Assembly: GCA_009760885.1 (NCBI GenBank)
Contig: CM019721.1
Coordinates: 15,997,696 to 16,061,695, forward strand
DNA length: 64,000 nt
Source of the DNA: Achatina immaculata
Lineage: Eukaryota > Mollusca > Gastropoda > Stylommatophora > Achatinidae
Direction of reading: 5' to 3'
Shown here: positions 10,193-20,291 of the stretch, piece after piece
Layout of the letters: the number at the start of each line of letters is the position of its first letter
Position numbering within the stretch: position 1 is the stretch's first letter
Program-made: the position numbers and the translations under genes
Notes under the pieces: model-generated
What the model was told of the DNA's origin: nothing
The model's input: the letters and a program-made list of their open reading frames with translations, nothing else
The model's database searches: none

Positions 10193-10335
10193 GTCTAACC
10201 AGTGAAAAGCCGATATCCATCACGTCGGCAAGTGAGGCCAGGAGTGATCAAAGAGAAACTGAGACAACCAACGAGGCTGAAAATGATGAGCATATCTCCT
10301 GTGGAATCGGATCATGCAAGCCGAATTTTATGCAG
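10193..10335 (+). CDS. SLCO/OATP exon: acidic cytosolic N-terminus
   Basis: Coding exon of an organic-anion transporter (solute carrier SLCO). The frame ends HISCGIGSCKPNFMQ; the C-G-x-G-x-C-x-P-x-x-x-Q pattern just before helix 1 is typical of OATPs. Preceding residues are hydrophilic and acidic, as expected for the cytosolic N-terminus. The donor is CAG|GTAGAA (phase 0). The likely acceptor is AAACAG|GTCTAA, giving a phase-1 start, so an earlier exon with the initiator ATG should exist; I could not identify it. An in-frame GTG/TG-repeat extension to 10174 exists but is probably intron. Confidence 0.85.
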
Positions 10336-10499
10336 GTAGAATATTTAATTTGTTGTTGTTGCTGTAATGAAAAAGACAAAGGAACAGCGGTACTATTAAG
10401 AACTGAATTTTACTAATGTTTTAACTGTGGTCAAGGATAGGAAAGATTACCTGAATCATTCCATTATCTATTTTATTTTAACGCTATCTATACACGCAG

Positions 10500-10586
10500 G
10501 GCTGCAAGAACATGGCTTGTTTCTCAGCCTCATACAGCATGAATGGACTTGTTACTTCAGCGTTAAACAGCTACATCAATTCACAA
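10500..10586 (+). CDS. SLCO/OATP exon: transmembrane helix 1
   Basis: Acceptor CACGCAG|GGC and donor CAA|GTAAGT enclose exactly 29 codons (phase 0 on both sides): GCKNMACFSASYSMNG, then LVTSALNSYINSQ. This is helix 1 and the first turn of extracellular loop 1. Joined in phase to the exon at 23728 it continues into ITTLEKHFNFSSS, the standard OATP order. The intron before it is only 164 bp; the one after it is about 13.1 kb. Confidence 0.9.
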
Positions 10587-10679
10587 GTAAGTGTTTGTGA
10601 TACTGGACTGACAAAATCATGTTTGTTGCCACTCACAAATAATGTCCTGTGCTCTTTTGGTAGGAAAGTTTAAAGTTAA

Positions 10680-11070
10680 AAAGTTCAAAAATCAGATATA
10701 GGCGTCTTTACATTCAGGACAGCATCATAAATACCATACTTCGCTGCATGCCGTAGTATCCATCCAAGAGTATGTTTGCTAATAGTTACCATCAAATGTT
10801 GGTTCTTTACGATGCGTTTTCTGCCACACAGTTCAGATTTCCTACTAGTACCTTTAATTTGTCCAAGCTCTAGCAACGGCTTTACAATTATATTGTTCTT
10901 CTATTCCGTTCTTCATTTTCCCGCAGCCTTTCCAATACGGCTTTAGCTATGTCGTCCTTGTCCATTCTCAGCCTGCCATTTATTTTAGCCTGTCCACCAA
11001 GACTGTCTGCAACCTCATTACCATGTACTCCTGCAAGCCCCGGCCAATAAAACAAGTTAGGCTTCTCACA
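10680..11070 (-). mobile_element. RNase H-bearing retroelement 3' fragment
   Basis: Minus-strand frame contains LAGVHGNEVADSLGGQAKIN, the H-x-G-x-x-x-NExAD segment of a retroelement RNase H domain, followed after a stop by LLELGQIKGTSRKSEL and HTLGWILRHA. A paralogous copy lies at 55390-55735 on +. The expected histidine of the preceding W-x-PGH motif reads Leu. It sits in the 13-kb SLCO intron, in reverse orientation. The clade of non-LTR element (I/Jockey-like) is uncertain. Confidence 0.65.
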
Positions 11071-11409
11071 CTTGACTGGATTAACAGATATACCCTATTC
11101 TTTTCGAATAAATTTTTCCTCAGGATGAAACACACGAGGTGTAAGAACTTTTGCATAGTTTAAAGTAAAAATTGTGTTTTAATTTTCCCATCAATTTCAA
11201 CGAGCTGCAGAAATTTTGTGTATAACTGTGTAGAGCACAATTTGACATCTGATAACATTTAACTTTAAAGGATATCTATATTGTTCGTCACTGACCTAGG
11301 CAGAAACCAAACGTTGTAATTATTGTTGTACTGTTAAATACAGGCAGCAATGTTACGAATATTCTAAACAACATAAATTTATTACAAATGCGCACAAAGG
11401 CTGACACTA

Positions 11410-11608
11410 TTCTTATCTTATATCTTTCCCGTGACGTTAAACGTCACATAGGGCTCACAAAGTAGTTCACCAATTTTTCCTATCTTCGGCGAGTCTTTCA
11501 ACCTCATCAAACGATTTTATTCCTGTTAATTTGGCCTCTCTTAATAATGTCCTCTTCAGAGTTTCTGCCTCTTTTTCTTCTGCCTGTTGTGTTCCACCTG
11601 ATAGCTAT
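11410..11608 (-). mobile_element. RTE-2 3' fragment
   Basis: Tail and conserved GTTAAACGTCACATAGGGCT block, then C-terminal coding sequence up to the region encoding IKWNTTG-like residues. 5'-truncated; a short CTATT repeat flanks it but is too short to be sure of a site duplication. Confidence 0.8.
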
Positions 11609-12540
11609 TAAAGAACATATTAAATCCGAATGCCTGTGTGGCAAATATATTTGCCAGCATAGTCATAACTGAGATCCTCGAAAAGCAATTTTATTGGTTT
11701 AGTGCTCAAAGTCGAACTCTGCCAGTTCGCACAGGTGTGTTAGACTGTCAACAAACACAAGTAATACAGAATAGCGGTTCAGGCACAGCCAGTTGGGGGG
11801 GGGGGGGGGCTTCCCACCTCCGGAAAAAGGGGGGGGGGCAATGCGGGTTCTTCAGGGTGGATGGTTGTATCATATTTGCAATGTCATACAAACGCCTTAC
11901 TATACCCGACGTAGGGGGCAAATGTAGCAGTTACATGATGGTGGGGGTGGGGACGCGTGAGAAGCCCCCATGCAGAAAAAACCCACTACGGTTACCCCCA
12001 CACTGGGTAAGTGTGGCGATTCCTAAGTACAGTTACCATCTTGGAAAAATTTTCTATTGGAGGTGTTCTACACCGATATCTGTTGAAAATGCGTATGGTT
12101 AAAAACACATGCCTTTCCTTAAACATGGCTCCGCCGAGCTCTGCGGCCGGCATTGCACGGGAGAATACTACGAGATTCACATGCTCCGTCTTCGGGCAGG
12201 TGGTGGCACAATACCTTGCAGTGAGCGCGGTAGGGTGTGTCAAATGCGCTCTCTTTATGTGGACAATGTGGACACAATGGTGAAAAAATGTGAAATTGTG
12301 GTATAGAGATCAGAAAGTCTCAACTGTTGCAGAGTTTAAACACCTAACTAGAATAAATATTTTAGTCTGGAAAAAAAATGTAACCGCTATGTATACCACT
12401 TAGCAAGAGAGTGAGTGTATTAGTAGAAAATGCCTATACTACTACAACTGCCCCAACAACCGGAGAGATATTGACTTCCAAAATCGGGGACAAAAAAGCT
12501 GCTCATCGAGAGGATTGCCAAAGTCCGTGGTCGGGCACGG
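11609..12540. other. Non-coding, with long G runs
   Basis: No gene recognised; overlapping frames at 11638-12306 have no family resemblance. G runs of about 15 (near 11796) and 10 (near 11832) in one strand could form a G-quadruplex. The 3' part adjoins the Polinton-like relic. Confidence 0.4.
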
Positions 12541-12561
12541 ATCGAACGGCTTCGTTGGGCT

Positions 12562-12894
12562 GTGCAGGTTTCCAGCCATTCGGGACGGTGTTTTGGGAAT
12601 CCCCACAAAGCTGCCCATCGCCGCCTGGAGCTGCGGCAGCTAGATGATGAAGCTGAGGCTGCTTTGAGAGCTTCGAAAGCTGAACGAGTAAGAAAGTCTA
12701 CCTTCTACATGCCACTTGCGCCCCTCCAGCGGATCCGCCGAAGGCTGCGGAGAAGGGTCGGCAAGGACCGCAGAAAAGAGATTGCAGCCGCGCTGGTCCG
12801 TGAAGCGCCAGGCATCCTTACTGTACAGAGAGAAGTATTATCAGGCTTGAAGGAACTTCATGACGACAAGACAGGCGAGGTTGTCTTCAAGTAG
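12562..12894 (+). CDS. Basic hypothetical protein next to a Polinton-like polymerase
   Basis: About 100 codons are open, rich in Ala, Arg, Lys and Glu: ELRQLDDEAEAALRASKAER, then RIRRRLRRRVGKDRRKEIAA and GLKELHDDKTGEVVFK before a stop. It looks helical and nucleic-acid binding by composition. GC content is clearly higher than the surrounding AT-rich DNA and matches the polymerase relic just downstream on the same strand, which suggests both came with the same mobile element. I do not recognise a named family; the start is unclear and the N-terminal part may be out of frame. Confidence 0.45.
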   Translation: MQVSSHSGRCFGNPHKAAHRRLELRQLDDEAEAALRASKAERVRKSTFYMPLAPLQRIRRRLRRRVGKDRRKEIAAALVREAPGILTVQREVLSGLKELHDDKTGEVVFK

Positions 12895-12989
12895 ACTGGC
12901 CGTAGGTGTTAGGAAACCGCCTGCGGGGTTTGCAAATGGATGTGCCTCAAAGCCATCCCCTCGTCACTGAGCTAATAGCCTTCTTGTAA

Positions 12990-14350
12990 GACATGCGCCC
13001 CAGATTCATAAGAAGCTCACAGAAGGGATTCTGGCTCTCAGTGGAGTCAACTTCCGGCTAGCTGTAAACTTCGAAAGGACAAAATCGATGTCTCAGAGGA
13101 GTACAGAGATCATGTGCTCTGCCACAAGCAGGAAGCAGTCCTGCAGGTCAGTGAAGATCAACAAAGCACCGGGCAAGGCTTTCCCCACCATCCAAGAGCT
13201 ACTAGAAAAATGGACCTAAGGAGGCTCTGGTTGGGTGATAGGTAGAATCGAAATTCTTTGGATGGACATCGTCCGATACCAGTCCCACATACCAGCGTAA
13301 ACGATAAAAAAAGCGGTTGTCAACGTGAAAAACGGGGATGATAACTGCCTCCGATGGGCTTGAGATGAGCTGCTTCCTGCAGCCAAAAACCTAACAGACG
13401 ATGACCTGGACTTTGTGGATGTTGATGCTCCCACGCCCGTCACCAAGGTTCCAAAAGTAGAAATATAGAATATCCTGGCAATCAATGTACTTAGCTGGAA
13501 CAAAGACGTCATTATTCATCACCTCAACAAACAACCATAGGGCATCCTCAGGATCAATCTTCTGCTGATAGAGAAGGTTGGCAAGTTTCACTATACGTGG
13601 GTAACAGACCTCAAGCGCTTACTTCAGTGATTGGTCATAAATGACAAAAATACTTCTACTTGTTTGAGCAATGCCTCCATGGGTACACCAGAGAAGATCT
13701 GCTAGAGTTCCGCAAGCCAGAATGCCGCGGTATAGGCCAAACCGAGGTGACGGTGGAGATGCCAGAAGAGACCAAGCTCCGGTTCTAGATCTGGCACAAG
13801 CAACTATCCGCGCCCTGCATTGTCTATGCTGACTTCGAGGCACTGAGTATCAAGATTGAGGGTACTGAGCTCGATACCACCAAAATCAACACCCAGAATA
13901 GCAGCATCACGAGGCTTGCGGCTACTGCTACACGGTCGTCCTCTGTGATGGTCAAACACAACAACCTGTGGTATAATTAGGGCCTAACGCGGCAGAGCAC
14001 CTCCTAAAGCGCTTCAGAAAGAAGAGTGTACATCAAAGCAGTGCTGGCCAACCCCAAAGACATACGGATGACCTGAGAGGACCGGCGGGCCTACTACTCT
14101 GTCATTACCTGCCACTTGTGTCAGAAGCCTCTGAATAGGGACTTTGTACGTGATCACTGCCACATCACAAGGCACTACCGAGGCGCCGCCACAATTAATG
14201 TAACCTAAAGCTGAGGCTGAACCCCAAAACCACGGTCATTCCGGTCATCTTCCACAACCTGAGGGGCTATGATTCCTACCTCCTGATGCAAGCCATCTGG
14301 AAAGAGAAGAGTAATATCTTCTGTATCCCTAACAACACAGAGCATGCTTT
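12990..14350 (+). pseudogene. Polinton/Maverick- or adintovirus-like DNA polymerase B relic
   Basis: Protein-primed family B polymerases copy the DNA of Polintons and adintoviruses. In shifting + frames I read KAPGKAFPTIQELLEKWT (13.16 kb), APCIVYADFEAL (13.81 kb; the exonuclease I D-x-E motif), ITCHLCQKPL and RDHCHIT (14.1 kb; a cysteine/histidine pair module typical of this subfamily) and CNLKLRLNPKTT with FHNLRGYDSYLLMQAI (14.2-14.3 kb; second exonuclease motif region). Numerous stops and frameshifts separate the pieces and the palm domain is missing: the match stops at about 14350, where a non-coding repeat begins. An inactive endogenous copy; placement in the Polinton/adintovirus group is from motif recognition. 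Confidence 0.8.
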
Positions 14351-14352
14351 TT

Positions 14353-14635
14353 AGGATACGTCACTTGTTAGATGTAGTGGATTCTACAAACGAAAATGTT
14401 TTTTTATATATCACTCATTGGGGTGAGGGAAGATAAACCACTCGCTATGTGCAGTGGATATTATAACAATGAAAAGTAGTGGTTTCTACAGGTACATACT
14501 TTTGGGATACGTCACTCGTTAGATGTAGTGGATTCTACAAACGAAAATATTTTTTTTATATATCACTCATTAGAGTGATGAGAGATAAGCCACTCGTTAC
14601 GTGTAGTGGATACTAAAATTTATTATCATTCAGGG
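14353..14635. repeat. Two ~151-bp direct repeats, also present inverted at 16490
   Basis: Each unit starts GGATACGTCACT, continues GATGTAGTGGATTCTACAAA and contains a TATATATCACTCATT stretch. The copies begin at about 14353 and 14504. A reverse-complement relative lies at 16490-16570, so these repeats may be parts of a foldback element whose arms were later split by the RTE-3 insertion. Confidence 0.85.
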
Positions 14636-14639
14636 GAGG

Positions 14640-15612
14640 AACTGGAGAAAATTTGGTCTTTATATATTAGTGAATATATATCAAATATGTATCAACCTAT
14701 AAAACAAGGGGTGCGACAAGATGTGTATTATCTCCAGACCTTTTTTCTCTGTACAGCGAGAATATTCTAAGAAAGATCATCACAGAACCAGGCATAAAAA
14801 TTGGAGGATACAATATTAACAGCCTTCAGTATGCTGATGACACAGTACTGATAGCTGAGAACTAACAAGACCTGCAAAATCTCTTGGATAAACTGGCCAA
14901 AGAAAGTGAACAGAAAGGCCTTACTTTGAACATCAAAAAGACAGAGACTATGGTTATATCAAAGAAACAGAATCAGCATGCAGTATAAAATTAAACGGAA
15001 CTATTCTAAAACAGGTGCAGAAATTCAAATACCTTGGAGCAGTAATAACTTCAGATGGGAAATGCAGAACAGAAATTTGGAACAGAATAGGCCAAGCAAA
15101 GACTGCATTTCAGAGAATGAGAAACATATTAGATAATACATCTTTATCAATGAATGTTAGAAAACGAGTCCTAAAATGCTATATTGAACCTATCTTGTTA
15201 TATGGAAGTGAATGATGGACAATAGGCAGGTCTGCACAAAAAATCATTGAAGCAGCAGAAATGTGGTTTATTAGAAGAATGTTGCGAATCCCCTGGACAG
15301 CAAAAATAACTAATGAAGAATGTATGAGAAGAGCTGGAGAGACAAAAAAAATCTTATCAAAAAGATAAGAGAGAGACAATGTACTTTCATAGGACATGCA
15401 ATGAGAAAAGGGGGCATTTAAAATATTATAACAACAGGAAAAATAGAAGGAAGAAGATCAAGAGGAAGACCAAGAGAAATGATAGTGGACAGTCTGGCGG
15501 GATGGTGTGAGAGGAGATCACCAACTGAACTGTTAGCCTGCATGAAGGATCGTGTACTCTAGAGAAGCATAATAGCCAACGCCAGTCGGCACGGCACCTG
15601 ATGATGATATTA
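14640..15612 (+). mobile_element. RTE-3 non-LTR retrotransposon, 5'-truncated
   Basis: Starts within the RT domain and runs to the 3' terminus. The catalytic box reads YADDTVLIA (about 14830). Downstream come QKFKYLGAVITSDGKCRTEI, the thumb region RVLKCYIEPILLYGSE, then RRMLRIPWTAKI and the basic RRSRGRPREMI. Single stops or frameshifts occur near 14985, 15214, 15366 and 15418. It ends GCCAACGCCAGTCGGCACGG followed by a GATGATGAT tail. The copy interrupts the left arm of the palindromic repeat structure of 14.35-16.57 kb. Confidence 0.85.
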
Positions 15613-15965
15613 GTGAAATACTATTGGAATTAATTTTATTAGATGACAATTCAGTGTGTTATTAATTCTGATTTTCTTATATGTATTATGCGCATAATTT
15701 TTATTTTGTTGACAAATAGTTACACAGTAGAGATGGACCGATGTCAAAAAGGTAGAGAATGGCTTTTATATGGAAGATAATCGATCACTAGGATTTTACA
15801 GATTGCATGGAGGTTATTAGATAGATCCTCACTAACAAGGGTTGTCAGCGATATTACCAGAAGCTAACCACTATACGATATAGACGGGCGGCCGGAAGAG
15901 CAATACACGGGAAGAACAAGGGACTTTTTTGGCACACGTCTCACCTACATGGTAGAGGATATTAC

Positions 15966-16477
15966 ACCATTCGATTTATAACCGGTTACACCCATTATAG
16001 ATACTGACCAGATGACATGATGCAGTGGTGACATTGTTTTGTTTGACAGATGTTACGCACCTCAACTGATGCCACTAATTATTACCTATTGTCGATGATA
16101 TTGTGTATTCATTGACCTTACAGTCTTCAACTGTTACCATATGGCTACCATTTGAGACGATATAACAGACCAAGTAGGGACAGTTAGGAGCACTTTAGTT
16201 AGATTCTAAACTTTAGTTAGATTTTAAAATTATTTTAAAATCCTGGGATGAAAGAGGGTTATTATGACAGTATAACTGGGAAAAGGTAATCCTGTCATGC
16301 CTTAGAGGCATATAGGGATATGGTGTTAGTGCCAGGGTTACATTAACCTCCTTTCATAGTTGATAATTAGTGGCATCAGTTGAGGTGTGTAACATCTATC
16401 AAACAAAACAATGTCACCACTGCATCATGTCATCTGATCAATATCCTAATGGATATAACCGGTTATAAATCGTATGT
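15966..16477. repeat. Large palindrome: ~125-bp inverted arms with ~260-bp centre
   Basis: The left arm (about 15966-16091) and right arm (about 16354-16477) are near-perfect reverse complements, including GATTTATAACCGGTTA, GATGACATGATGCAGTGGTG and CTCAACTGATGCCACTAATT. Outside the right arm lies an inverted relative of the 14.35-kb repeats, so the palindrome once extended further. No transposase is apparent inside. Confidence 0.9.
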
Positions 16478-16489
16478 TGTATGTAACAT

Positions 16490-16570
16490 CTAGTGGAATC
16501 CACTACATCTGACAAGTGACGTATCCCAAAAGCATGTACCTGTAGCAACCACTACATATACTTTTCATTT
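16490..16570. repeat. Inverted copy of the 14.35/14.50-kb repeat
   Basis: Reverse complement matches 14465-14545, including GGGATACGTCACT, GATGTAGTGGATTC and CTACAGGTACAT. It extends the right arm of the palindrome. Confidence 0.85.
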
Positions 16571-16588
16571 GTATTCAGCACCAATATA

Positions 16589-16642
16589 CTTATATATATA
16601 TATATGTGTGTGTGTGCGTGCGTGCGTGTGTGAGAGTGAGAG
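16589..16642. repeat. TA/TG/GA compound microsatellite
   Basis: TATATA, then TGTGTGTG with CGTG variants, then GAGAGTGAGAGAGA. Low complexity. Confidence 0.9.
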
Positions 16643-17242
16643 AGATCCGTCTCGATCTCCAACATATCCATTTGTTTGTTATTCGTTTGTTTGTCATATG
16701 TTTGTATTTTTCGTTTGTTAGGATATTATATAGGATGTTATATAGGATGTTATGTTAGTATGTTATAGTATCTCAAAATTGATAAAATAGACCTCCCTCC
16801 GCATCATACCTATATCCTTCTAGGGGCAGACGATTGTTACTTTCTGAAAGACAGGGATGTGAAGGTATGATTCATCGGGTAATGCGGGGCCTACTGATGT
16901 TACCAATTAGCACTTCTTTTTGACTCCTCTGTTGTTTCTTTGTCTACACCTACACCGCTCCTTATTAAGCGCGCTCGTATTTCCGCTGAAATGGGTTCTT
17001 GTTCTTTTGTATTCTGCATTTTAACACAGCTGATCGATTTATTGGTACAAGGTTGTTTTCTACCCGGAATGTTTGATCTTTCTTTGTAACTGTACGTTTC
17101 CCGAACAAGTTGACACTTCTTTCGATCTTTCTAAATTTTGGGGGATTTGATGGGTTCTTTTGCCTCGTCTCCTAGCGGGAGGGGGGGGGGGTGATGTCTT
17201 CCTGTGGATGGATGTTGGGTAAGTTAGTTCTTCCGGAAAGCT

Positions 17243-18163
17243 CTATTTTCTTTTTCTTTTTGGCCTATGTCTGTCTGGGATCCGTTGGTGGAATCGTGAC
17301 AAACATTTTCCAAACAACGTGTCTCTCAACCTACGACACTCATTTCTATATTTCCTGGCCGACTCGGTGGTATTCGTGATATAAGTAGTATAGTTAAAAT
17401 CTAATTCACTGCATGAGTTCTGAACTGATTCACTACTACTATCATAGGACTTGACGTCGCTGGAGCTGTCGTCGGTATTCATTGGAACATCATAACTTGT
17501 TCTTCATATCTTAGGATAATCATTCGTCGGTGTCACCCATCCGGAGCCTAACCTTTGTAATTGAGAATGATTTACAATTAATGAACTCGTGTGGTTCAGT
17601 CTACCCAGTTCTTTGTCTGACACAGAGGTGTATGCGTCTTTGGTTATTTTATCTGTATTTGTTGACCTATCTCTTTTGTCCTTAACTGTCTGACTACTAG
17701 CCTCGACTAGATCTACTTTAGTTTTATTTATCCTCGACTCACTTGTATTGTTTCGTCTGTCTTTGTCTGATTTCGTATTCACTACAGCATTTATTTCCTT
17801 CTTCACGTTCCTCTCGAATCTTTCACTGTTTTGTGATCTATGTCTGTAAGTATTTCCTTTTAAAGAACTGTGCTGGTATTTTTCTCTATACCGTTTGTCA
17901 TTGTAGGCTGTTTGTGTGTACTGGTAACTCATGTCTGTATAGTTTCTCGAGATTTGATAATTGTTTCTTCTTCCATCTCTCTCATTTCTGCCAAATGAGT
18001 TCTGTGTCTGTCTAAAGTCTGTTCTAGGATAAAAATTACAAAGTTTTCTCCAGTTTCTTTCCTGTCTCAACTCTCTATCTAACCTAGCTACTTCTCTCCT
18101 CAGATATCTAATCTCCCATTTTTATATGTCTGTTTCTGGTGTTTCTTCTCTGAGTCCTGTCAT
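17243..18163 (-). pseudogene. Unidentified hydrophilic Asn/Ser/Arg-rich protein, two in-frame stops
   Basis: One long minus-strand frame of about 306 codons is interrupted only by a TAA near codon 14 and a TGA at 17504-17506. It begins MTGLREETPETDI. After the first stop comes a short helical, coiled-coil-like stretch, YLRREVARLDRELRQERNW. A long Asn/Arg/Tyr-rich middle follows (NYTDMSYQYTQTAYNDKRYR), then a Ser/Thr/Asp-rich part and a nuclear-localisation-like end, RHRPKRKRK, at a natural TAG. No zinc knuckle or protease motif is seen. Composition recalls retroelement Gag or viral structural phosphoproteins, but I do not recognise a family. It lies between Polinton-like relics and may belong to the same element or to another. 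Confidence 0.55.
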
Positions 18164-18372
18164 TTTATCAATTTTTTTCTTTTATTAAACAAAAATAACC
18201 GGTTAGCTTATTATTTATTTTCGACTACACTCACAAAACTAGTCTGCTTCCTATATTATGACTTATACAGTATCCAATATTATAAAACTAGCAAAGTTCA
18301 TTATGGTGCCTTGGAGTGTATTGTTCATCCCGATTCCATCGTATTGAGGAATAAAAATGTGACTGATTTATC

Positions 18373-18648
18373 TCTGAGCGAACAATCATCAACCAGCAAC
18401 TAACGATCTGAATGGCCTCTAAGGACGAGTCGATTTTGGTATGCTATGAGAGAACAATCGATCAGCAAACGAAAGATATGTATGACTTGTAAGGACGAGT
18501 CGTTTTTGGTATGCTCTGAGCGAACAATCAATCATCAAAACGAGCTATCTGTATGACCTCTAAGGACGAGCCGTTTTTGGTATGTTCTGATCGAACAACC
18601 GATCAGCAAACGAATGATCTTTATGACCAATCGATTCTGGTTTGCACT
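18373..18648. repeat. Tandem array, ~70-bp unit, about four copies
   Basis: Each unit contains GAACAATC, an ATCAGCAAACGA-type word, a TATGACCTCT-type word, AAGGACGAGTCG and TTTTTGGTATGCTCTGAG. The word AAGGACGAG recurs at 18421, 18491 and 18562; the last unit is partial. It lies just upstream of the capsid-like relic and the R/N-rich frame, in the largest non-coding gap of the element-like block. Confidence 0.9.
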
Positions 18649-19047
18649 ACGTCACTTTTCATGGTTCGTCTGTAAATTTACGCCAGAAATGCCACAGTGG
18701 ATGATGCTGACGTGACCGTATATATCACCGTCCCTGTCCACAACTCTCAATCAAAGGGCCCAACTGGTAGCAACGTTTTAGTCAACGATTTAAAAAGACA
18801 GTTCCATATTGTTGTGTTTTCATGGTTATCTGATTTATTCAGTGCGGACAATTCGTCTTCTGATCAACATAATTCATTTTCCAACTGCTGCCGAACAATA
18901 ATCATCAATTTCGTATTCCATTCACTCTCAGTTCGCACCCAAGTCCCAGTTCTTTTTTTTCTGTCGTTGTCTCTTCCGCGTTTTGCTCTTTCCAGTTGCT
19001 TTTCTCGTCTCCTAGTTTTTGTTCATAAATGTTCATGTCTAGTCTTT

Positions 19048-19155
19048 CTACGGTATCCCTAGCTCTCCCTGCAGCCACTTCTTTGGGGTCTTTTTTTGTT
19101 TTTCATATGGCGTCTTCTCCGGCTTCGGCATATATTCCAGCGTCTCTTTCGACAT
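19048..19155 (-). CDS. Short basic open frame after the capsid-like relic
   Basis: About 35 codons from ATG at 19155: MSKETLEYMPKPEKTPYEKQ, then a KKWLQGE stretch before a TAG at 19048. A second stop follows shortly. It may be the start of another gene of the same element, truncated by mutation. No family is recognised. Confidence 0.3.
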   Translation of the reverse strand: MSKETLEYMPKPEKTPYEKQKKTPKKWLQGELGIP

Positions 19156-19770
19156 CGTTATCTATTGTGGGTGGACATATGTGTCCAAACTGGCAATACT
19201 TAACAGTGACCAAAGCCGCGGTGAGGGGAGCTAAGTGCATGGCATAATTGTGATACAGCTTGCAAAGTAGCGTTGCATAATGCATTGCTGACAAACAGGT
19301 CGACCTCCAGACCACTAACCAACTTTGGCTGGTTTTCAGGCAGTATTGGCAAGAGCATGCTGACCACTCCCGCCTACAGCCGTAGCGCAGCCTGCCTCAG
19401 ATTATTCGTCATGGCCGCACCCAGTCACGTCTCGTACTGGGTGTCGGGTTTTTCCATATCATCATCGTCCAACTTGTCAGTCTGATCAGGCATCACAGTC
19501 CTGCCAATGTAGTGTCCGGCAAGCCCCCTGTGACATCAGGATGCCTTTCATGCTGCGAACTGGCACGTGGAGGTTGGTGTTTACGGAAGATGCGGTCGTA
19601 GTATTGGTTGCTGATCGTGTGGGCTAGTTCTGGTGGCCATATCGAACTCCAGACATATGTCGATTTTGTAACTCGTTTTACAATCGCCCGTGGCCAGGAC
19701 TACGCGGTTGTAATCGTTGAACGCGAGTTTTTTTTCATACTCCAGCCTGTCCCCCAGTCCGCTCAAGTAG
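19103..19770 (-). pseudogene. Capsid-like relic of a Polinton/adintovirus-type element
   Basis: Coding-quality segments lie in shifting minus frames: YLSGLGDRLEYEKKLAFNDY and RVVLATGDCKTSYKIDICLE (19.7 kb), NTNLHVPVRSMKGILM (19.56 kb), MTNNLRQAALRL (19.40 kb), VVSMLLPILPENQPKLVSGL (19.34 kb), then KLYHNYAMHLAPLTAALVTV (19.25 kb). At least four frame breaks and two stops interrupt them. The segment order and flavour match conserved uncharacterised proteins that accompany Polinton-like polymerases in cnidarian and mollusc genomes and that I take to be capsid-related. That assignment is tentative; the coding nature of the segments is clear. Orientation is opposite to the polymerase relic. Confidence 0.5.
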
Positions 19771-19914
19771 CTCTCAAAGTCCAGCGGGATATATTAGCGA
19801 TTCCCATACATATCTGTAATCGCTTCGTCTTCTGCTACAGACTTGTTGCCGCCACTAGCCCCGATGGGCAATTTTGTGGTGTTCCTGCCAGTAGACATGT
19901 CGATGGCGGTAATG

Positions 19915-20230
19915 GTAGTTTTCTTACAGGTGGTGGTGCAGATCAGCCGCCGACTCCTCCTGATAAGGGCGGGGATATTGAATGGACAGAGAAGCAGCTA
20001 GAGAGTTTGGGTCGGCTGCTGGCCAAGCCCGTAGAAGAAGCAAATTTTCTCCCTGGAATAATTGGTAGCATCGTATCCTGCCTGCTTGGCTTCTTGAGCA
20101 AAACAGCAAATTGGCTCGCTGTGAACTTCCGGGGCGAGGGGGGAGTTGTGGTGGCGCTTTCTGAGATGATTATACATAGCTCTTCGAAACTATGTAAACT
20201 CAGCGGCTTGGAAACCAGATCGCAAATAGA
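19915..20230 (+). CDS. Small Polinton-associated hydrophobic protein, partial
   Basis: The frame contains GGGADQPPTPPDKGG, then EWTEKQLESLGRLLAKPVEE, then a hydrophobic LPGIIGSIVSCLLGFLSKTA that could be membrane-inserting, then NWLAVN. I associate this layout (Gly/Pro linker, amphipathic helix, GIIGSIVS hydrophobic segment) with small uncharacterised proteins in Polinton-like elements; this is recollection, not a search. The frame is open well beyond on both sides (19608-20306), but the extra parts overlap the minus-strand relic and have no such character. The start is unknown. Confidence 0.45.
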
Positions 20231-20291
20231 CTCGTGGCGAACAAACTCACAATCAACGCCGTCTTTTCTTTTTCATGCTGCTTTATTGTAT

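Noticed and set aside
11638..12306. Overlapping open frames on both strands
   Set aside because: No family resemblance, G-homopolymer driven residues and no splice support.
17743..18015. Plus-strand frame rich in Cys and Phe
   Set aside because: Antisense shadow of the better-structured minus-strand Asn/Arg-rich frame.
18373..18648. Possible hammerhead ribozyme in the 70-bp repeat because of its GACGAGTC core
   Set aside because: The conserved CUGANGA and GAAA core elements are not present in the required order.
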